Assembly (NCBI RefSeq): GCF_001435235.1
Contig: NZ_AZGB01000005.1
Coordinates: 1 to 64,000, forward strand
Length of the DNA: 64,000 nt
Origin: Liquorilactobacillus ghanensis DSM 18630
Lineage (GTDB): Bacteria; Bacillota; Bacilli; Lactobacillales; Lactobacillaceae
Direction: 5' to 3'
Shown here piece by piece: positions 1 through 8,933 of the stretch. Positions within the stretch are counted from its first letter, which is position 1. Each line of letters begins with the position of its first letter. Below the pieces are notes generated by a model. That model saw only the letters and a program-made list of their open reading frames with translations, ran no database searches and had not been told where the DNA came from. The translations under genes and the position numbers were made by a program.

Positions 1-60
1 TACATAGGGCTTATAGCCCTAGAGCAAACCACCCGTTTGACGGGTGGTTATGATTGTTTT
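1..60 (+). other. Tandem hairpins, possible right end of an IS200/IS605-type element
   Basis: Two adjacent perfect hairpins are visible. The first has stem AGGGCT/AGCCCT (6-11 with 15-20, loop TAT). The second has a 10-bp stem, AACCACCCGT/ACGGGTGGTT (27-36 with 40-49, loop TTG). A weak T-rich stretch follows. Paired hairpins of this kind with a short linker resemble, from memory, the right ends of IS200/IS605-type elements in lactic acid bacteria, where the 3' end of tnpB also gives the guide-RNA scaffold. Any tnpB would lie before base 1, so this is inference. The alternative is an intrinsic terminator of an upstream gene, although the T tract is poor. Confidence 0.4.
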
Positions 61-102
61 AATCGTTCGAAAGAATTTATGAATAAGGCAAGGAGTGGCA
101 TG

Positions 103-1809
103 ATGGATTTTAAAAAACAAGTAGTAAGTAGTCTTCAACAAGTATTACCAATTGAGTTAACAGCTGAACAACTGACCGCTTTACTGGAAATACCTAAGAA
201 CGACCAAATGGGAGATTTGGCTTTTCCTACCTTTATCTTAGCGAAGTCACTGCATCAGTCGCCGGTCAAAATTGCAACTGATTTGGCAGAAAAAATTGAT
301 CAGTCTAAGTTTGAAAAAGTACAAGCTGTTGGTCCTTATTTGAATTTCTTTTTAAATAAACAGCAATTAGGTGAGCAGATTTTAAAAACGGTTTTACAGC
401 AACAAGCAGCTTATGGTGAACAAGATTTAGGGCATGGTGGTAATGTTCCGATTGATATGTCATCACCTAATATTGCTAAACCAATGTCGATGGGACATTT
501 ACGTTCAACAGTGATTGGTAATTCTTTAGCTTATTTGTTAACTAAAGTAAATTATCATCCGATTAAGATTAATCATTTAGGTGATTGGGGAACACAATTT
601 GGTAAGTTGATTACAGCTTACCAAAAATGGGGTTCCGAAGCTGAGGTCAAAGCTGATCCGATCAATAAATTATTGGCTTATTATGTTCGTTTTCATCAAG
701 AAGATGTCGATCATCCTGAATTAGATGATGAGGCTCGGGCTTGGTTCAGACGACTAGAAGCTGGAGATCCGGAAGCAATTAAGTTATGGAAATGGTTCCG
801 TGAGGTTTCATTACAAACTTTTATGAAAGTTTATCAACGGCTGCATGTCGAATTTGATTCTTATAATGGCGAAGCTTTTTATAATGATAAAATGGCAGAA
901 ATTGTTGAAATTTTAGAAAAAAAGCAGTTGCTTAAGGAAAGTCAAGGAGCCCAAATTGTTGATTTAAGCAAATATGATTTGAATCCAGCATTAATCAAAA
1001 AAACAGATGGAGCAACACTTTACATTACTCGTGATTTAGCAGCAGCTTTATATCGCAAGCGGACTTATAATTTTGTTCAGTCACTTTATGTTGTTGGCAA
1101 TGAACAAACCAATCATTTTAAACAATTAAAAGCAGTTTTAAAAGAAATGGGTGAAGATTGGGCTGATCAAGTACATCACATTCCATTTGGTTTAATTACC
1201 CAAGGAGGTCATAAGCTTTCAACTCGAGCTGGCAGGGTAATTTTATTAGAAAAAGTACTGGATGATGCTGTGGAATTAGCACAGCAGCAGATCGAACAAA
1301 AAAATCCATCACTTAAAAACAAGGCAGCGGTTGCCGAAGAAGTTGGTGTGGGTGCGGTTATTTTCCATGATCTTAAAAATGAACGTTTAAATAATTTCGA
1401 TTTTAACTTGGATGAGGTTGTTCGTTTTGAAGGAGAAACTGGTCCTTATGTTCAGTATTCGCATGCACGTGCGCAAAGTATTTTACGTAAAGCACAAGCG
1501 TTAGATGCCAAACCAGCCGCTGCAACTGCCAACATAGCCATCGCACCAACTGCTGACACTTGGAGTGTGCTTAAACAACTGAATGATTTTCCGATGATTA
1601 TTCAACGAGCAGTTAAAGAATACGAACCATCAGTGGTTGCTAAATATGCACTTCATTTGGCAAAGGCTTTTAATCAGTATTATGCACATACTAGAGTTTT
1701 GGAGCAAGATGATCAATTAACCAGTCGTTTAGCATTGGTTAAAAGTGTTGCAATTGTATTGCAGGAAGCGTTACGGTTATTAGGTGTAGCAGCTCCTGAC
1801 GAAATGTAA
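103..1809 (+). CDS. argS: Arginyl-tRNA synthetase
   Basis: Cytoplasmic class I synthetase that charges tRNA-Arg with arginine. The 568-residue protein has the N-terminal Add-1-like tRNA-binding region. Its HIGH-type motif reads MGHL (His about residue 132) and its KMSKS-type motif KLSTR (about 371-375). An alpha-helical anticodon-binding DALR domain closes it, with the typical Y(A)HTR and a C-terminal methionine. Two ATGs lie in tandem (100 and 103); AAGGAG at 90-95 has a better 7-nt spacing to 103. No T-box precedes it here, unlike thrS later in the window. The Crp/Fnr and argR genes follow, an arginine-linked neighbourhood. Confidence 0.97.
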   Translation: MDFKKQVVSSLQQVLPIELTAEQLTALLEIPKNDQMGDLAFPTFILAKSLHQSPVKIATDLAEKIDQSKFEKVQAVGPYLNFFLNKQQLGEQILKTVLQQQAAYGEQDLGHGGNVPIDMSSPNIAKPMSMGHLRSTVIGNSLAYLLTKVNYHPIKINHLGDWGTQFGKLITAYQKWGSEAEVKADPINKLLAYYVRFHQEDVDHPELDDEARAWFRRLEAGDPEAIKLWKWFREVSLQTFMKVYQRLHVEFDSYNGEAFYNDKMAEIVEILEKKQLLKESQGAQIVDLSKYDLNPALIKKTDGATLYITRDLAAALYRKRTYNFVQSLYVVGNEQTNHFKQLKAVLKEMGEDWADQVHHIPFGLITQGGHKLSTRAGRVILLEKVLDDAVELAQQQIEQKNPSLKNKAAVAEEVGVGAVIFHDLKNERLNNFDFNLDEVVRFEGETGPYVQYSHARAQSILRKAQALDAKPAAATANIAIAPTADTWSVLKQLNDFPMIIQRAVKEYEPSVVAKYALHLAKAFNQYYAHTRVLEQDDQLTSRLALVKSVAIVLQEALRLLGVAAPDEM

Positions 1810-1833
1810 TAACAACTTTTAGAATGTTTTCTT

Positions 1834-1861
1834 AAAAGCAGCTTTTCAAGCTGCTTTTTTT
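1834..1861 (+). terminator. Intrinsic terminator of argS
   Basis: Stem AAGCAGCTT/AAGCTGCTT (1836-1844 with 1848-1856), loop TTC, followed directly by a run of T. It lies 25 bases after the argS stop. Confidence 0.9.
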
Positions 1862-2003
1862 GGTAATTATATTTAAAAAGGATGGTGATTGAGTAATTAG
1901 CCTTAATTTATTTGAAAAAATATTAGTAAAATTATGAAAAGGGTTTCCAAGTGGCCTGCTTTTTGATAATATTTTATATATAAAAGGGCTGGAGGAACAT
2001 TTT

Positions 2004-2726
2004 ATGATAAATAACACTGAAAATCGACTTACAGTTGAAAAATTGGAATTTTTTAACTTGCTTGATAAAAAAATGCAGCAAGAGTTTATTAAAAATGCTC
2101 GTTTACAAAGTTTTAAAAAGGGAGAATGTATTAATAATAAGCTTGATTTAGGCAAAAATGTCATTATTGTTTTAGAAGGAAAATTAGTCTGCAAAAGATT
2201 TCATGCTAATGGCGAGGGTTACTCAGTGTTTTTCTTAAAAGAAGAAGAACACTATCCTTTCATTGATAAAAACCTAAGTGAATATTTAGATGTTTATTTA
2301 ATTGGCAAAACTAGTGGCAAGTCTTTGATTTTGACGACTGAAATGTTTGAGCAGCTTAGAATAAATCATGTTCAAATCGACGAAATATTGTTAAGCAAAA
2401 TTAATTGGCATTTTTATTTTGCAGTTTCAATGCGATGTGTATTTCCAGTAACTAATGCCTGCGAAAGAGCCAAACGAGTAATATATTTGTTTAACCGTGA
2501 ATTTGGTGATCGCCAAGCTGATGGGTCATCTTTTTTCCCAAGATGGATAAATCATTATGAAATTGCTTTGTCAGCTGCAACGACTCGTGAAAGAGTTAGT
2601 CAAACGATCAGTCAGTTACGGCGAGAGGGTATGGTTGAAAATCGTGGGCATTTGTTGATTTTAAAACCAGCATTTTTAGAACAATTAAAACAAGAAATTA
2701 ATTTGGAACCGCATAGAATTACTTGA
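2004..2726 (+). CDS. Crp/Fnr-family transcriptional regulator
   Basis: The 240-residue protein has the CRP/FNR layout: an N-terminal cyclic-nucleotide-binding-like beta-roll (about 20-130), a dimer helix, and a C-terminal winged helix (about 170-235) with the HTH stretch TTRERVSQTISQLRREG. Cysteines are scattered (for example in KGECIN, LVCKRF and MRCVFP); no FNR-type four-Cys iron-sulfur cluster motif is obvious. The ATG is preceded by GGAGG. Its position between argS and argR suggests a link to arginine metabolism, as for ArcR-type regulators of arginine deiminase genes in other lactic acid bacteria, but no arc genes lie in the window. The effector is unknown. Confidence 0.88.
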   Translation: MINNTENRLTVEKLEFFNLLDKKMQQEFIKNARLQSFKKGECINNKLDLGKNVIIVLEGKLVCKRFHANGEGYSVFFLKEEEHYPFIDKNLSEYLDVYLIGKTSGKSLILTTEMFEQLRINHVQIDEILLSKINWHFYFAVSMRCVFPVTNACERAKRVIYLFNREFGDRQADGSSFFPRWINHYEIALSAATTRERVSQTISQLRREGMVENRGHLLILKPAFLEQLKQEINLEPHRIT

Positions 2727-2763
2727 ATAATAAATAATTTTTAATTATTGTGCTAATTCAAGT
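2721..2763 (+). promoter_or_regulatory. AT-rich inverted repeat over the crp-argR junction
   Basis: ACTTGAAT (2721-2728) is complementary to ATTCAAGT (2756-2763), and the AT-rich interior can extend the stem. It covers the stop codon of the Crp/Fnr gene and ends just before the argR promoter. There is no T run after it, so a simple terminator is unlikely. It could be an operator or a 3'-end stabilising hairpin. Confidence 0.4.
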
Positions 2764-2769
2764 CGGTGG

Positions 2770-2799
2770 TTCGAAAGCTGTTGCTTTTTTTGTTATAAT
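2770..2799 (+). promoter_or_regulatory. Promoter of argR (extended -10)
   Basis: A consensus TATAAT at 2794-2799 has an upstream TG two bases away (TGTTATAAT), giving an extended -10. The -35 position (TTCGAA, 2770-2775) is weak. The start codon follows 24 bases downstream. Confidence 0.65.
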
Positions 2800-2823
2800 T
2801 AGAAAAAAATACGAGGGATGAAA

Positions 2824-3285
2824 ATGAAAAAAGAAATTAGGCAGGCAACAATCGAACAATTGATTTCACAACAGGAGATTTCAAACCAGGAAGAATTGAT
2901 GCAAGCTTTAAAACAGAAAGGAATTAAAGCAACCCAAGCAACTATTTCACGAGATATTCGTGAGTTGCGAATCGTCAAAGAACAGGGAATTAGTGGTAAA
3001 TTGCATTATGCTGTTTTTAAAGATGATCCCGTTTCAGAAAAAGAACAGCTTTACGCGAATATTACCGAAATGGTAATTGAAGCGACCCAAGTGCAATTTT
3101 TAAATGTTGTTAAGACACTGCCACATAGTGCTAATGTTTTGACGGCAATTATTGATGATTTAGAATTGCCGGAAGTTGTTGGAACAATGGCTGGGTATGA
3201 TACGATTATTATTATTAGTCGAGATGAACAAGCAGCAGCTCAAGTAAATCAAATATTTTTAAATCATATGCAGCAATCTGAATAG
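2824..3285 (+). CDS. argR: Arginine repressor ArgR
   Basis: Arginine-dependent DNA-binding regulator of arginine synthesis and catabolism genes; the family acts as hexamers. The 153-residue length is typical. The N-terminal winged helix (about 1-70) carries ATQATISRDIRELRI, and the C-terminal oligomerisation and arginine-binding domain carries GTMAGYDTIIII. Two ATGs compete: the one at 2818 directly abuts the GAGGG ribosome site, while 2824 has a 6-nt spacing and gives the expected MKKEIRQ start. It has its own extended -10 promoter and is followed 45 bases later by a class A PBP. Confidence 0.95.
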   Translation: MKKEIRQATIEQLISQQEISNQEELMQALKQKGIKATQATISRDIRELRIVKEQGISGKLHYAVFKDDPVSEKEQLYANITEMVIEATQVQFLNVVKTLPHSANVLTAIIDDLELPEVVGTMAGYDTIIIISRDEQAAAQVNQIFLNHMQQSE

Positions 3286-3330
3286 TGGTTTTATTCTTAC
3301 TGATTGTAATTAAGGATTGATATAACAGAA

Positions 3331-5460
3331 ATGAAAGAAAATTCCGTATTGAAAAAGGGCTGGAGAGCATTTAAGCGCTGGTTGCACCCATTGCTAAGTT
3401 GGTTACACAAACAATGCAAGCAATATTGTGTAGGGCGCATAATTTTAATTTGTTTTTTAAGCTTGTTTTTAATTGCCAGTTGTTATTTAGTTTATGTGGC
3501 TAAGACTGCCAAAGTTGGAAATTTAAAAGCAGAATTGGAACAGTCTACAGAAATTTATGATTATCAGGGTAAACAAGCTGGTTATTTATATTCACAAAAA
3601 GGAACTTGGAAACCACTAAATCAAATATCAGTTAATATGCAAAATGCAGTTTTGTCAACTGAAGATCGTAATTTTTATCACGAATACGGATTTTCTTTTA
3701 AAGGAATTGCTCGTGCCGGTTTATTGTATATTCGTAATAAATTGTTAGGAAGAAACTATATTAGCGGTGGCGGTAGTACTTTAACGCAACAGTTGGTCAA
3801 AAACGCTTTCTTATCCCAAGAACAGACTTTCTCACGTAAAGCTAAGGAAATCTTTATTTCAATGCAAGTTGAAAACGAGTATACGAAGCGGGAAATCTTA
3901 ACAATGTATTTAAATAATGCTTATTTTGGTAATGGGGTATGGGGCGTTGAGGATGCTTCTTTGAAATATTTTGGGGTTCATGCTAGTCAGTTGAGTGTTG
4001 CGCAGGCAGCAACTTTAGCTGGTATGTTGACAGATCCGGGTGGGTATAATCCATTAGATCATCCGCAAGCTTCTAAGCAAAGAAGAAATACCGTTTTACA
4101 GTTAATGGTCGAAAATAATAAACTTTCTGCCAGCGAAGCTAAAAACTACCAGCAAACGGCAATGGTAACCGATGATCAATATCATTATCAGTCTGGTTAT
4201 AAATACCCTTATTATTTTGATGCTGTAATCAATGAAGCGATAAAAAAATATGGTCTAAGTGAAACCGAGATTATGAATGGCGGTTATAAAATTTATACAG
4301 CGTTAAATCAAAATTATCAAAAACAACTGCAAGCTGATTATACTAATAGTGAATTGTTCCCTTATAATGCAGCAGATGGTACTCAAGCTCAAGGCGCTTC
4401 AGTAGCTCTTGATCCTAAAACCGGTGGGGTGGCTGCTTTGATTGGTGGTCGTTCTGGTTCTCATGTTTTTCGCGGCTATAATCGAGCAACCCAGTTAATC
4501 CGCTCTCCTGGCTCAACGCTTAAACCGATTGCGGTTTACGCGCCAGCCTTGTCAGCTGGGTATCATTATGACTCTTACTTACAAGATGAATTGCGTTCAT
4601 ATGGTACAAATAAATACACACCACATAATTATGATAACGAGTATACCGGCAAGATTATGATGTATAAGGCTTTAGCTGAGAGTAAAAATGCCGCAACTGT
4701 TTGGTTATTGAATAAAATTGGTGTCCAGCGCGGTTATGATATGGCTAAAAAATTTGGCTTGAATGTAACTTCAAGTGACAATAATTTGAGTTTAGCTCTG
4801 GGAGGATTGAAAAAAGGTGAGTCGCCTTACCAAATGGCTAGTGCTTACACGGCTTTTGCTGATGGCGGCAATTTGCATTCACCGTACCTAATAACTAAAA
4901 TTGTAGATGCTTCTGGTAAGGTGATCGTTAATAATCCGCAGACTTCAACTAAAAGAGTTTTAAGCAAAAAAAATGCTGACGAAATGACCAGCATGATGAT
5001 GGATGTATATAATGATGGGACTGGCGTCAATGCCAAGCCCAGTGGCTATACGATTGCTGGAAAAACTGGCACGACTCAAAGTGCTTCGGGTTCAACGGCC
5101 GATCGTGATCACTGGTATATTGGATATACACCGGATGTAGTTTTAGCAACTTGGGTAGGTTTTGATTCAAATAAATATTCATTGCTTGATGAAGGAACTC
5201 GTGGTGGATCAGCATTGTTCAAGACGGAAATGGAAGGAATTTTGCCGTATACGAAGGGAACTAGTTTTAAAGTTAAAAGTGCTGCTTCCCGGGTAACAGC
5301 AACTCAAGCAAATAGTGGCAGTGACTTTTGGAACGATGTGGGAAATGCCGGCAAGAATCTTAAAGATAATGTCTCACAATCCGCTAAAGAAGCACAGGCG
5401 AAAGCGGCTGAACTTTTCAGTGAAGGCAAACAAAAATTACAAAGTATTTTTGGGAGATAA
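3331..5460 (+). CDS. Class A penicillin-binding protein (transglycosylase/transpeptidase)
   Basis: Bifunctional peptidoglycan synthase of the PBP1A family. The 709-residue protein has a cytoplasmic basic N-terminus, one transmembrane helix (about 37-58) and an extracellular GT51 transglycosylase domain with STEDRNFY and GGGSTLTQQLVKN. The transpeptidase domain carries SxxK (Ser395-Lys398), SKN (451-453) and KTG (from 578). A Ser/Lys/Ala-rich tail follows. All catalytic motifs are intact. The ribosome site before ATG 3331 is poor (TAAGGA about 14 bases away), so the start is less certain than the gene. The downstream YheA-yhaM pair has its own promoter. Confidence 0.96.
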   Translation: MKENSVLKKGWRAFKRWLHPLLSWLHKQCKQYCVGRIILICFLSLFLIASCYLVYVAKTAKVGNLKAELEQSTEIYDYQGKQAGYLYSQKGTWKPLNQISVNMQNAVLSTEDRNFYHEYGFSFKGIARAGLLYIRNKLLGRNYISGGGSTLTQQLVKNAFLSQEQTFSRKAKEIFISMQVENEYTKREILTMYLNNAYFGNGVWGVEDASLKYFGVHASQLSVAQAATLAGMLTDPGGYNPLDHPQASKQRRNTVLQLMVENNKLSASEAKNYQQTAMVTDDQYHYQSGYKYPYYFDAVINEAIKKYGLSETEIMNGGYKIYTALNQNYQKQLQADYTNSELFPYNAADGTQAQGASVALDPKTGGVAALIGGRSGSHVFRGYNRATQLIRSPGSTLKPIAVYAPALSAGYHYDSYLQDELRSYGTNKYTPHNYDNEYTGKIMMYKALAESKNAATVWLLNKIGVQRGYDMAKKFGLNVTSSDNNLSLALGGLKKGESPYQMASAYTAFADGGNLHSPYLITKIVDASGKVIVNNPQTSTKRVLSKKNADEMTSMMMDVYNDGTGVNAKPSGYTIAGKTGTTQSASGSTADRDHWYIGYTPDVVLATWVGFDSNKYSLLDEGTRGGSALFKTEMEGILPYTKGTSFKVKSAASRVTATQANSGSDFWNDVGNAGKNLKDNVSQSAKEAQAKAAELFSEGKQKLQSIFGR

Positions 5461-5478
5461 TTAAGAACGGTTTTTTGT

Positions 5479-5508
5479 TTGAAAAGTGTTAGAATTATGA
5501 AGTACAAT
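5479..5508 (+). promoter_or_regulatory. Promoter before the YheA-type gene
   Basis: TTGAAA (5479-5484), 18-bp spacer, TACAAT (5503-5508), placed 35 bases before the start codon. Both boxes are close to the sigma-A consensus. Confidence 0.6.
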
Positions 5509-5543
5509 GTTCTACCCAAAAATTAACTATTGGAGGAGAAACA

Positions 5544-5882
5544 ATGATCAATATCTATGATACAGCAAATCAGCTGGAAGAAGATTTAAGAAAGACAGAT
5601 GAGTTTATAGCTTTGAAGGGAGCTTATGCTCGTCTGAAGCAAGACCCGTTAGCTTTTACGATGTTTAAGAAATTCCAAAAACGGCAAGTTGAATTTCAGA
5701 AAAAACAAGCTGATGGTAGTTTGAAAGATAGTGATTTAGAAGAACTTAAAAAATTAGGCGAACAAGTCGAAAAAAATCCAGCTATTATGGAATTAATGAC
5801 AAAAGAACAACAATTAGCAAAATTAATGGACGAAGTTAATCAAATTATGTTTAAACCAATTAATGAACTTTATCAAGATTAG
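5544..5882 (+). CDS. YlbF/YmcA-family protein, YheA type (UPF0342)
   Basis: Small all-alpha protein of 112 residues with heptad-rich helices. The pattern IYDTANQLEEDLRKTDEF at the start and IMFKPINELY at the end fits the YheA/UPF0342 branch of the YlbF/YmcA family. YlbF and YmcA act as accessory factors of RNase Y in Bacillus; the role of the YheA branch is not established. A strong GGAGGAG precedes the ATG. It sits 50 bases before yhaM, an RNA-processing exonuclease, as in other Firmicutes, so an RNA-metabolism role is a reasonable guess from context. Confidence 0.9.
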   Translation: MINIYDTANQLEEDLRKTDEFIALKGAYARLKQDPLAFTMFKKFQKRQVEFQKKQADGSLKDSDLEELKKLGEQVEKNPAIMELMTKEQQLAKLMDEVNQIMFKPINELYQD

Positions 5883-5932
5883 AATCAAAAGATTATCAAA
5901 AATCCCATCAGAATTTACAAGGGGGGATTTAG

Positions 5933-6898
5933 ATGAGTGTTAAGAAGATTTATGATTATCAAGTAGATGAAAAACTAGAGTTATTTGTACTGATAAAGTC
6001 CGCTAATGTCCGAATTGCTAAAAATGGTAAAAAATTTATTGCTTTTATGCTGGCTGATTCTTCGGGTGAGATAAGTGCTAAATTTTGGGATGCCAGTGAT
6101 AAAGAAATCGCAGCTTTTCAACCGGGGAAAGTTGTGTTGATTAAAGGTAAACGTGAAATCTATCAAGGAAATCCGCAAATTAAGCTGTTTTTTGTTCGCT
6201 TGGCGACAACGGCTGAACCGCATGAGCCAGCAGCCTTTGTCAAACGAGCACCGCTGAAGGCTGCTCAAATGGATGATGAGATTAATCAAATAGTTTTTGC
6301 AATTACTAATCCTGATTGGAATCGGATAGTTAGATTCTTATTGAAAAAATTCCATCAGCAATTTTTTACTTATCCAGCAGCTAAAAAAAATCATCATGCT
6401 TTTACGGGAGGCTTAGCGTATCATAGCTTATCCATGCTGCGCTTGGCGCAAGCTATTGCGCACGAGTATCCAGTAATTAATGCTCCCTTACTTTATGCTG
6501 GTGTGATTTTGCACGATATGGGCAAAACGATCGAGCTTTCAGGGCCGGTAGCAACCAGCTATACGACAGCCGGAAATTTGATTGGTCATATTGTTTTGAT
6601 TGATGAACAAATTGTGTTGGCATGCCATGAATTGCAAATTGATGAAAATACGGAAGACGTTTTGTTGCTGCGGCATTTGATTTTATCGCATCATGGTTTA
6701 TTGGAATATGGATCTCCAATCAGACCACATTTACTAGAGGCGGAGGTTTTACATCAAATTGATCAAATCGATGCTTCGATTCAGATGCTGTCAGGTGTTT
6801 TGGAACATACTGCTCCAGGCGAGTTTTCGGAAAAAATTTTTGGGATGGATGGTCGCAATTTTTATCGACCACAGTTGGACAATAATTCATCAAAATAG
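5933..6898 (+). CDS. yhaM: 3'-5' exoribonuclease YhaM
   Basis: The 321-residue protein has an N-terminal OB-fold nucleic-acid-binding domain (about 15-100, with KNGKKFIAFMLADSSGE) and an HD phosphohydrolase-type domain. Metal ligands are visible in HHAFTGGLAYHS, HDMGK and LSHHG. The family degrades RNA, and also DNA, from the 3' end in a Mn-dependent way. A purine-rich GGGGGG precedes the ATG. It is probably cotranscribed with the YheA-type gene and is followed by a strong terminator. Confidence 0.95.
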   Translation: MSVKKIYDYQVDEKLELFVLIKSANVRIAKNGKKFIAFMLADSSGEISAKFWDASDKEIAAFQPGKVVLIKGKREIYQGNPQIKLFFVRLATTAEPHEPAAFVKRAPLKAAQMDDEINQIVFAITNPDWNRIVRFLLKKFHQQFFTYPAAKKNHHAFTGGLAYHSLSMLRLAQAIAHEYPVINAPLLYAGVILHDMGKTIELSGPVATSYTTAGNLIGHIVLIDEQIVLACHELQIDENTEDVLLLRHLILSHHGLLEYGSPIRPHLLEAEVLHQIDQIDASIQMLSGVLEHTAPGEFSEKIFGMDGRNFYRPQLDNNSSK

Positions 6899-6934
6899 AT
6901 CTGTTGATTTTTAATAATCTAATGCTGTGTATGT

Positions 6935-6973
6935 AAGAAGCTGCCTGTTTGAATAAAACAGACAGCTTCTTTG
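6935..6973 (+). terminator. Terminator after yhaM
   Basis: A 16-position stem with a single mismatch: AAGAAGCTGCCTGTTT pairs with AAACAGACAGCTTCTT. The loop is short and a brief T run follows. Confidence 0.8.
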
Positions 6974-7069
6974 TAATTTAGAGTAATCAGTGTTTGAGAT
7001 TAAGAATCAAGAAATCAGCATAGGGATGCAAGTAATAATTATAAAATTGAATTTAGCAATTCAAAATAA

Positions 7070-7103
7070 AAAACCAGTAATCTTATCACTGATTGCTGGT
7101 TTT
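7070..7103 (-). terminator. Terminator of prsA
   Basis: AAAACCAGTAATC (7070-7082) pairs with GATTGCTGGTTTT (7091-7103) with one mismatch. Read on the minus strand it is followed by TTTTTTATTTT, so it serves the prsA transcript. Confidence 0.82.
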
Positions 7104-7130
7104 AAATCATTAACTTAATTTAAATTAGTT

Positions 7131-8027
7131 TTAATTACTTGAACTTGAGCTGGTGGAGCTTGAAAGGTAGTTTGACAAAATGTCTTTCAAGTCATTATCC
7201 TTGATCGAAACATTGCCTTTCTTAAGGACTTTAGCAACTACACTTTGTAAAACAGTTGAATCGTTCATGTCATTATTAATAATCTGTTTTTTGAGTTCAG
7301 CTGTGTGATCAGACATTTTTCCTTTGGCTGGGTGTTTAATAGATTTAATGACATGGTATCCATAGCTAGTCTTAACCGGTGTCTTAGTATACTCGCCTTG
7401 TTTTAAAGCAAAGGCTGCTTTTTTGAAGGTAGAGTCTAATGAAGAATCCGTATTATCAAAGGCTGCTAATTTTCCACCCTTATTTTTGCTTGAAGAATCA
7501 GTTGAATATTTTTTAGCTAACTGGCTAAAGTTTTTCCCTTGATCTTTATTTAACTGATTAATAATATCTTCAGCAGTTGACTTTTTAGCAACTAAGATGT
7601 GTGCGACAGTCGTCTTCGGCTGATAACTCTTCCACTGTTTAACTAACTGTTTGTGAGTTACTTTTTCGTTAGCCTTAACTGCTTCTTTTAACAAAAGATT
7701 TGAACGAATTGACTTTTTGAAACTAGAAGCGGTCATGCCGTTTTGCGACAACACAGATGAGAAAGAAGAACCATATTGCTTTTTATAAGCATTGTACTGG
7801 CTGGTAACTTCTTTTTGTGAAACCTTGTCGCCATATTGTTTTTCCAAGACTTTATCAAGAATCATCTGTTCCAAAATTTGTTTTCCAGATGATGTTTTCT
7901 TCATGCTGTCGTAGTATTCACTTTCAGTGATTTTGCCACCTGAAGTTGTAGCAACTGTTTTTGAGCAGGCACTCAAAGTTGTTACGGTCAATAAAAGTCC
8001 AGCTGCTGCTAGTAGCCATTTTTTCAT
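7131..8027 (-). CDS. prsA: Foldase lipoprotein PrsA (peptidyl-prolyl isomerase)
   Basis: Extracytoplasmic membrane-anchored folding factor for secreted proteins. The N-terminus [13 protein letters not shown] is a lipoprotein signal ending in the lipobox LSAC, with Cys21 the predicted lipidated residue. A parvulin (PpiC) domain occupies about residues 135-230 ([25 protein letters not shown]). The tail is Ser-rich. A GTG four codons upstream (8039) is an alternative start; neither has an ideal ribosome site, and the MKK start gives the cleaner signal peptide. As in Bacillus, prsA lies near a YtxH-like gene, hit and ecsAB. Confidence 0.94.
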   Translation of the reverse strand: MKKWLLAAAGLLLTVTTLSACSKTVATTSGGKITESEYYDSMKKTSSGKQILEQMILDKVLEKQYGDKVSQKEVTSQYNAYKKQYGSSFSSVLSQNGMTASSFKKSIRSNLLLKEAVKANEKVTHKQLVKQWKSYQPKTTVAHILVAKKSTAEDIINQLNKDQGKNFSQLAKKYSTDSSSKNKGGKLAAFDNTDSSLDSTFKKAAFALKQGEYTKTPVKTSYGYHVIKSIKHPAKGKMSDHTAELKKQIINNDMNDSTVLQSVVAKVLKKGNVSIKDNDLKDILSNYLSSSTSSSSSN

Positions 8028-8169
8028 TCCTATAAACACATCCTATTCTGATTATTTAAACTTAAAGAAAGCTAACGGTTATTACTATAACACACTGATT
8101 AGATTTGGATAGCCAAAAAGGCAAAATTTACCAAAAATTTCATTCTTTATTCAATTTTAAAAAAAATGC

Positions 8170-8469
8170 TTACTGAAATTTTTGACTTAGCTGCTGAATT
8201 TTATTTAAGATTGGCTCAATTTGAAGTTGATATTCAGCTAAGGTTTGTGCTAGTTCACTAGAAAATTTTTGGTTGTTTAATTGCTCAGCCAATTGTTCGC
8301 TCAATTGTTTAATTTTGCGGATGGCAGTTTGAATACGGTGCATTTCAGCAACCAACTCTTCAGTGTCTTTTGTTTCAAAAGTTGTTGGCTGTTTTTGTTG
8401 CTGTTGGTACAACCAAATGCCACCTAAAATAATGCCGGCTGAAAGACCAATTAATCGTTTATGTTTCAT
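8170..8469 (-). CDS. YtxH-like small membrane-anchored protein
   Basis: A 99-residue protein with an N-terminal hydrophobic segment (about 6-21, LIGLSAGIILGGIWLY), then a Gln-rich, strongly helical coiled-coil-like region. It occupies the position of Bacillus yhaH (YtxH family) between hit and prsA. GGAGG eight bases before the ATG lies inside the end of hit, so the two genes are cotranscribed with a 2-base gap. The function is unknown. The assignment rests on layout and position more than sequence. Confidence 0.75.
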   Translation of the reverse strand: MKHKRLIGLSAGIILGGIWLYQQQQKQPTTFETKDTEELVAEMHRIQTAIRKIKQLSEQLAEQLNNQKFSSELAQTLAEYQLQIEPILNKIQQLSQKFQ

Positions 8470-8471
8470 AA

Positions 8472-8900
8472 TTAATCCTCCAAATGATTTTTAATCGTCT
8501 GGGCAATTTGTTGCAACTGTTCAGTAGAGTATTTTTCCGAGTTATCTTTAAAAATCATTTTAAAATCATCATTTTCACTGTACCGTGGAATTAGATGAAT
8601 ATGTGAATGAAATACCGACTGGTAAGCAATTTTTCCATTATTATTGATGATATTCATTCCTTTGATTGCTGGATTGCTGGCTTTGATCGCCCGAGCAATT
8701 TTTGGTAACCGTGAAAAAACAGTTTTAGCCAGCTGTTCATCGTAAGCAAAAATATCCGCTATGTGCTTTTTCGGTACCAAGAGAGTATGACCTGGGGTTC
8801 CTTGCGAGATATCCAAAAAGGCTTTGACTGCTTCGTCTTCATAAACTGGAATACTAGGTATCTCACCAGCAATTATTTTACAAAAAATACAATCATCCAT
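8472..8900 (-). CDS. hit: HIT-family hydrolase
   Basis: Histidine-triad nucleotide-binding protein of 142 residues. The active-site triad is HSHIHLI and the N-terminus has the paired Cys motif CIFCKI seen in zinc-binding HIT proteins. Family members hydrolyse adenosine phosphoramidates and related nucleotides. The start MDDCIFC has AGAAGG nine bases upstream; upstream in-frame codons belong to the promoter region. It is divergent from ecsA, a pairing conserved in Firmicutes. Confidence 0.95.
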   Translation of the reverse strand: MDDCIFCKIIAGEIPSIPVYEDEAVKAFLDISQGTPGHTLLVPKKHIADIFAYDEQLAKTVFSRLPKIARAIKASNPAIKGMNIINNNGKIAYQSVFHSHIHLIPRYSENDDFKMIFKDNSEKYSTEQLQQIAQTIKNHLED

Positions 8901-8933
8901 AAAATAGGACCTTCTTTCTAATTCTTTTATTTT

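Noticed and set aside
1-102. T-box or regulated leader before argS
   Set aside because: No GGGTGG-type T-box, specifier loop or terminator with a proper T tract is present in the bases available; only the two hairpins are seen.
8102-8169. Additional gene between prsA and the YtxH-like gene
   Set aside because: Only short AT-rich non-coding sequence is seen; no ribosome site leads a usable frame.
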